Of a DNA stretch of 64,000 nucleotides, positions 63,178-64,000 are shown in pieces. The stretch is from Pseudoalteromonas sp. 0303 (GTDB taxonomy: Bacteria > Pseudomonadota > Gammaproteobacteria > Enterobacterales > Alteromonadaceae): assembly GCF_013349995.1 (NCBI RefSeq), contig NZ_JABVXF010000022.1:1-64000 (forward strand), in the 5' to 3' direction. The position numbers and the translations under genes were made by a program. The notes beneath the pieces were generated by a model. The model searched no databases. It was not told the origin of the DNA and saw only the letters and a program-made list of their open reading frames with translations. Numbering within the stretch: the stretch's first letter is position 1; the number at the start of each line of letters is the position of its first letter.

Positions 63178-64000
63178 GTGAGTCTTCAAAAAACCCATAA
63201 GCCAGATCTGATCAACAATAACAACTCAATTAAAATATTTTTCGAATCAACTATGGAATTATTAATACAGAAGAATAACACTAGGTTTACCTCGTTAACT
63301 GTACTAGTTGTAGATACAGTGGCTAATATGCGTATTACTGTTTCTAATATGCTTACTAACATTGGGGTCATGAAGGTTTTATATTCTTCAAATGGAAACC
63401 AGGCTTTAAGTTTATTACATAACAATAAAGTGGATATCATTATTACTGAGTTACAGTTACCCGAAATGGATGGAATTGAGTTACTTAGTAATATCCGAGC
63501 GGACGAAAAACTTTCTAATATACCTGTTGTTATTATGTCAGCTAATATCGAGCATTCTGAAGTGATTAGAGCTATTAATAGTGGAGTTTCTGAATATGTT
63601 GTTAAACCTTTTTCTGGTAAAATTCTATGTGAGCGCCTTATTAGAGCATTAGATAACCCAATTAAAAAGTCGTCTTTACAAAGAGCGAATAAACAATCAA
63701 AGGATAATGCAAAACTAGAAAAGCAAAGTATTGAAGTATTAGTTGTTGACGATTCTATAGACAACATCGAAATAATTAGCGAAATATTATGTAAAAACTA
63801 TAATGTTAGGGTTGCAACAAGTGGTGAAAAAGCTCTTAGAATTTGTAATGGTGATCACAAGCCAGATTTAATTCTGTTGGATATAATGATGCCTGAAATT
63901 GATGGCTTTGAAGTGTGTAAAAGACTCAAATCGAACCCTGAGACTCAACATATCTCAATTATTTTCATATCTGCCATGGACCAAGAGGAGGAAATTGTTC
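63178..64000 (+). CDS. tandem-receiver response regulator (partial, runs off the window)
   Basis: At least 274 residues from GTG 63178 (a stop codon sits directly before it; ATG at 63253 is the other option) are open to the right edge. Receiver 1 (residues 40-155) has Asp46 but Thr47 in the second acidic position and Glu91 where the phospho-Asp should be (ITELQLPEMDG), with Lys143 kept. Receiver 2 (from 186) is intact: Asp191-Asp192 and Asp235 (LLDIMMPEIDG). Tandem receivers usually precede a GGDEF, HD-GYP or other output domain, which would lie beyond the window. Confidence 0.85.
   Translation, partial: MSLQKTHKPDLINNNNSIKIFFESTMELLIQKNNTRFTSLTVLVVDTVANMRITVSNMLTNIGVMKVLYSSNGNQALSLLHNNKVDIIITELQLPEMDGIELLSNIRADEKLSNIPVVIMSANIEHSEVIRAINSGVSEYVVKPFSGKILCERLIRALDNPIKKSSLQRANKQSKDNAKLEKQSIEVLVVDDSIDNIEIISEILCKNYNVRVATSGEKALRICNGDHKPDLILLDIMMPEIDGFEVCKRLKSNPETQHISIIFISAMDQEEEIV

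Noticed and set aside
63186..63767. Long leftward frame of 193 codons at the right end
   Set aside because: It is the antisense shadow of the tandem-receiver regulator, whose two receiver domains are unmistakable on the + strand.

Overview
The window looks like chromosomal DNA of a marine gammaproteobacterium of the Alteromonadales, most likely Pseudoalteromonas or a close relative. Support: AT-rich DNA, several large TonB-dependent receptors, an RND pump, a long-form cytidine deaminase, a DctBD-controlled dicarboxylate system, a RyhB-type RNA locus, and integron-type attC cassettes. The genus is inferred from general protein character, not from a marker gene. No rRNA, tRNA, CRISPR array or complete insertion sequence was seen.

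Layout. (1) 1-12.7 kb: a cyanophycin / beta-aspartyl dipeptide locus made of a secreted cyanophycinase, a divergent TonB receptor with a structured attenuator-like leader, a YfcC-type transporter and an isoaspartyl dipeptidase. A CorC/YtfL-type membrane protein, a solute-binding protein, an arginase-family ureohydrolase and a DUF2189 protein follow. (2) 12.8-18.7 kb: uridine phosphorylase facing cytidine deaminase, a small STAS-like protein, a decayed histidine kinase, and PEP carboxylase. (3) 19.1-24.5 kb: an SDR plus flavin reductase pair, two divergent M24 Xaa-Pro-type peptidases and a second YfcC transporter. (4) 24.6-27.0 kb: an accessory island with a higBA toxin-antitoxin pair, two or three attC sites and one textbook cassette gene, with no integrase in view. 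(5) 27-38.1 kb: parvulin, YhhN protein, an RND efflux operon with a divergent LysR regulator, a diguanylate cyclase and a DUF6279 lipoprotein. (6) 38.2-38.45 kb: a Fur-controlled RyhB-like small RNA. (7) 38.6-48.7 kb: Sel1 protein, aldehyde dehydrogenase, a DASS transporter and porin operon with a clear sigma-54 promoter, DctD/DctB, and a TonB receptor. (8) 48.9-57.5 kb: small membrane and zinc-ribbon proteins, a RegBA-like pair in an operon with a secreted amidohydrolase, a KAS III enzyme, a frameshifted yaeR, an M17 aminopeptidase and a LETM1-like small protein. (9) 57.7-64 kb: TonB receptor, TPR-sulfotransferase, alpha/beta hydrolase and the start of a tandem-receiver response regulator that leaves the window.

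The recurring theme is scavenging of peptides and organic acids. Polymer or peptide is cut outside the cell or in the periplasm, taken in through TonB receptors and YfcC/DASS carriers, and finished by cytoplasmic dipeptidases. Two genes (the first TonB receptor and yaeR) each carry a one-base frameshift. This could be real inactivation or assembly error and should be settled before the reading frames are trusted.
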